Assembly: GCA_039555135.1 (NCBI GenBank)
Contig: CP114179.1
Coordinates: forward strand, 4,555,880-4,619,879
Source: Phycisphaeraceae bacterium D3-23
Lineage (GTDB): Bacteria > Planctomycetota > Phycisphaerae > Phycisphaerales > Phycisphaeraceae
Length of the DNA stretch: 64,000 nucleotides
Direction: 5' to 3'
The notes beneath the pieces are model-generated. The model made no database searches, was not told the DNA's origin, and was given only the letters and a program-made list of their open reading frames with translations. This document shows, in pieces, positions 62,791 to 64,000 of this stretch. Numbering within the stretch: the first letter of the stretch is position 1; every line of letters starts with the position of its first letter. The translations under genes were made by a program, and so were the position numbers.

Positions 62791-63580
62791 CTACGCCTCG
62801 ATCTCGGCCTCGACGGGCTGCTTGTCCGCGACATCGGCATCGTTGTCGTGAACATCATCGCCGGCAGACTCGACCGAATCGTCCGCCGACTCCGCATCAG
62901 GTGTGTCTGCCGCCTCCGCTTCGCCACGCTCGGGCCTTGCGACGATGGCCGCGCCTTCCTTGGGCGTGATCTGCGCGAGGACGGTCATGCCGCCGACGAC
63001 CTTCTGGCCCTGACGGACCTGGACCTGCGCAAGGTCGTGGGCGATATAGAGCTCGGTGGTTGAGCCGAGTTTGATGAGGCCGATGCGTTGGCCGCGCTGG
63101 AGGACCTGGCCCTCGTGGATCGAGCAGACGATCGTCCTGCGCGAGCATCCCCGCGACCTGCCGGACCGCCGCCATCGGGTAGCCGCGCGTCGGGTGGACC
63201 AGGACGATCAGGTTCGACTCGTTGTCCTCGGCCGACTCGGGCTTGAGCGTGTTGAGATGCGCGCCGTCCTTGTGCGCGATGGATGTGACCTCGGAGTGGT
63301 AGGGGCTGTAGTTGATGTGGCCGTCGAACACGCTCATGAAGATGCGGACGCACGTCGCGGGGCCGTCGAGCGGGGCGTAGTGCTCGATCTCGTGGACGGA
63401 GCTGATCCGGCCGTCGGAGGGGGCGGTCATGACACCGCGCTGGGTCGGCGTGCGGCGGTCGGTGTCGCGGAAAAACGCGAGCAGCGCGGCCGTGACGAGC
63501 ACGATCACCGGGACCAGCCACCACCACCACAGCAGCAGCGCCGCGACCGAGAGCAGCACGCCGATGGCCGTGATCGTCAT
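62791..63580 (-). CDS. psd: Phosphatidylserine decarboxylase proenzyme, frameshifted
   Basis: From ATG 63580 (AGGAAA upstream): TM stretch VAALLLWWWWLVPVIVLVTAALLAFF, then RDTDRRTPTQRGVMTAPSDGRISSV and IFMSVFDGHINYSPYHSEV. One extra base near 63135-63145 shifts the frame; afterwards RTIVCSIHEGQVLQRGQRIGLIKLGST is in the other frame. LGST is the self-cleavage site giving the pyruvoyl group. The C-terminal extension is acidic (ADTPDAESADDSVESAGDD). Converts phosphatidylserine to phosphatidylethanolamine. Likely a sequencing indel, since psd is usually intact. Confidence 0.84.
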
Positions 63581-63723
63581 CGTTTCCTGTTTCGCAAGCG
63601 GGCTGAGCATGGTCGGCACGGGGTCCACTGAGAGTCGTCAACGCTGCCGGCGTAGTCACCCGCGGCCGGAGGTGTATTGTAGCCGGGCGCGGGTGTGGAT
63701 CGCGCCGGGCTTTCCACAAGCGG

Positions 63724-63745
63724 CCCGACGGATGGAATCCGTGGG
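63724..63745. repeat. Imperfect CCCACGGAT-type hairpin
   Basis: CCCGACGGAT-GGA-ATCCGTGGG, an imperfect inverse copy of 5061-5081, in the psd leader. Confidence 0.5.
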
Positions 63746-63814
63746 CTTCGCGTGAGGGTTTTCGGTGGTAATCAAAGTAAACAAGCCGGCCTGCTGGCCG
63801 ACTTGCTGAGGTCT

Positions 63815-64000
63815 TTAGATCGCGTAACTGCGCCACTTGGGCAATGTGCGCGACTTGGAGGTGGCCTTGCCGACGACCATGCCGATGACGCCGAAGATGA
63901 CGCCGACCAGCAGCAGGACGCCGGCGAGGATGTAGACGTTGTTGGGCTTGTTCATCGGGTCGATGGTGGCGAGCAGCTTGCTCTCGACGCCGCCAAGGAT
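63815..64000 (-). CDS. Membrane protein C-terminus (partial at right edge)
   Basis: 61 codons plus stop at 63815-63817. Sequence reads LLATIDPMNKPNNVYILAGV, then one TM helix (ILAGVLLLVGVIFGVIGMVVG) and a basic tail KATSKSRTLPKWRSYAI. The N-terminus is outside the window. Family not recognised. Confidence 0.6.
   Translation of the reverse strand: MLGGVESKLLATIDPMNKPNNVYILAGVLLLVGVIFGVIGMVVGKATSKSRTLPKWRSYAI

Overview
The window looks like chromosomal DNA of a high-GC planctomycete, most likely class Phycisphaerae. This is inferred from gene content, not from an rRNA: PEP-CTERM proteins with an Arg-rich tail, a prepilin-type N-methylation protein next to a sigma factor/FecR-like pair, an SPFH operon, complex I genes split into several blocks, and many short palindromic elements. 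No rRNA, tRNA, CRISPR array, prophage or transposase gene was seen.

Layout. 1-4.8 kb: complex I membrane subunits nuoJ-K-L-M (minus strand, M cut by the left edge). 5.1-8.8 kb: GH15 glycosidase, a lipoprotein and a Tat-exported metallophosphoesterase. 9.0-12.7 kb: nuoG, two small lipoproteins (one frameshifted) and an MBL-fold hydrolase. 12.8-16.3 kb: eboE-eboC-eboF, a partial Ebo metabolite-traffic operon. 16.4-18.0 kb: hemB (frameshifted) and a cysteine-less FmdB-like protein. 18.0-22.7 kb: three SPFH genes including hflC and hflK. 22.9-26.5 kb: GNAT, tyrosine phosphatase-like, fabI and TPR-sulfotransferase genes. 26.7-32.8 kb: ECF sigma factor, FecR-like membrane protein, PEP-CTERM protein, prepilin-like protein and two metallophosphoesterases, all on one strand. 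32.8-38.3 kb: serine hydrolase, zinc-ribbon membrane protein, nuoF, nuoE, nuoD. 38.6-46 kb: queG, a TraB/GumN-like protein, miaB and small membrane proteins. 46.1-50.6 kb: accessory patch with a metzincin-type protease, hicAB, a 21-bp minisatellite, four copies of a GC-rich repeat and an ankyrin lipoprotein. 50.9-63.6 kb: metK, a YceI-SUMF1 fusion, fhs, a Na+/H+ antiporter, a coiled-coil protein, glycerate kinase, an ABC substrate-binding protein (two frameshifts) and psd (frameshifted).

The most interesting signal is the set of short palindromic elements. At least eight families occur in 64 kb. Two families lie in frame inside conserved enzymes (miaB, queG, a serine hydrolase), adding peptide without breaking the reading frame, much as Rickettsia palindromic elements do. 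Others supply or overlap the stop codons of hemB, queG and eboC, or cover the first ATG of nuoL. The second theme is the partial ebo operon. The third is a set of six frameshifts in five genes, mostly +1 and often at C6 or GC runs. These probably reflect consensus errors and should be resolved before any gene is called broken.
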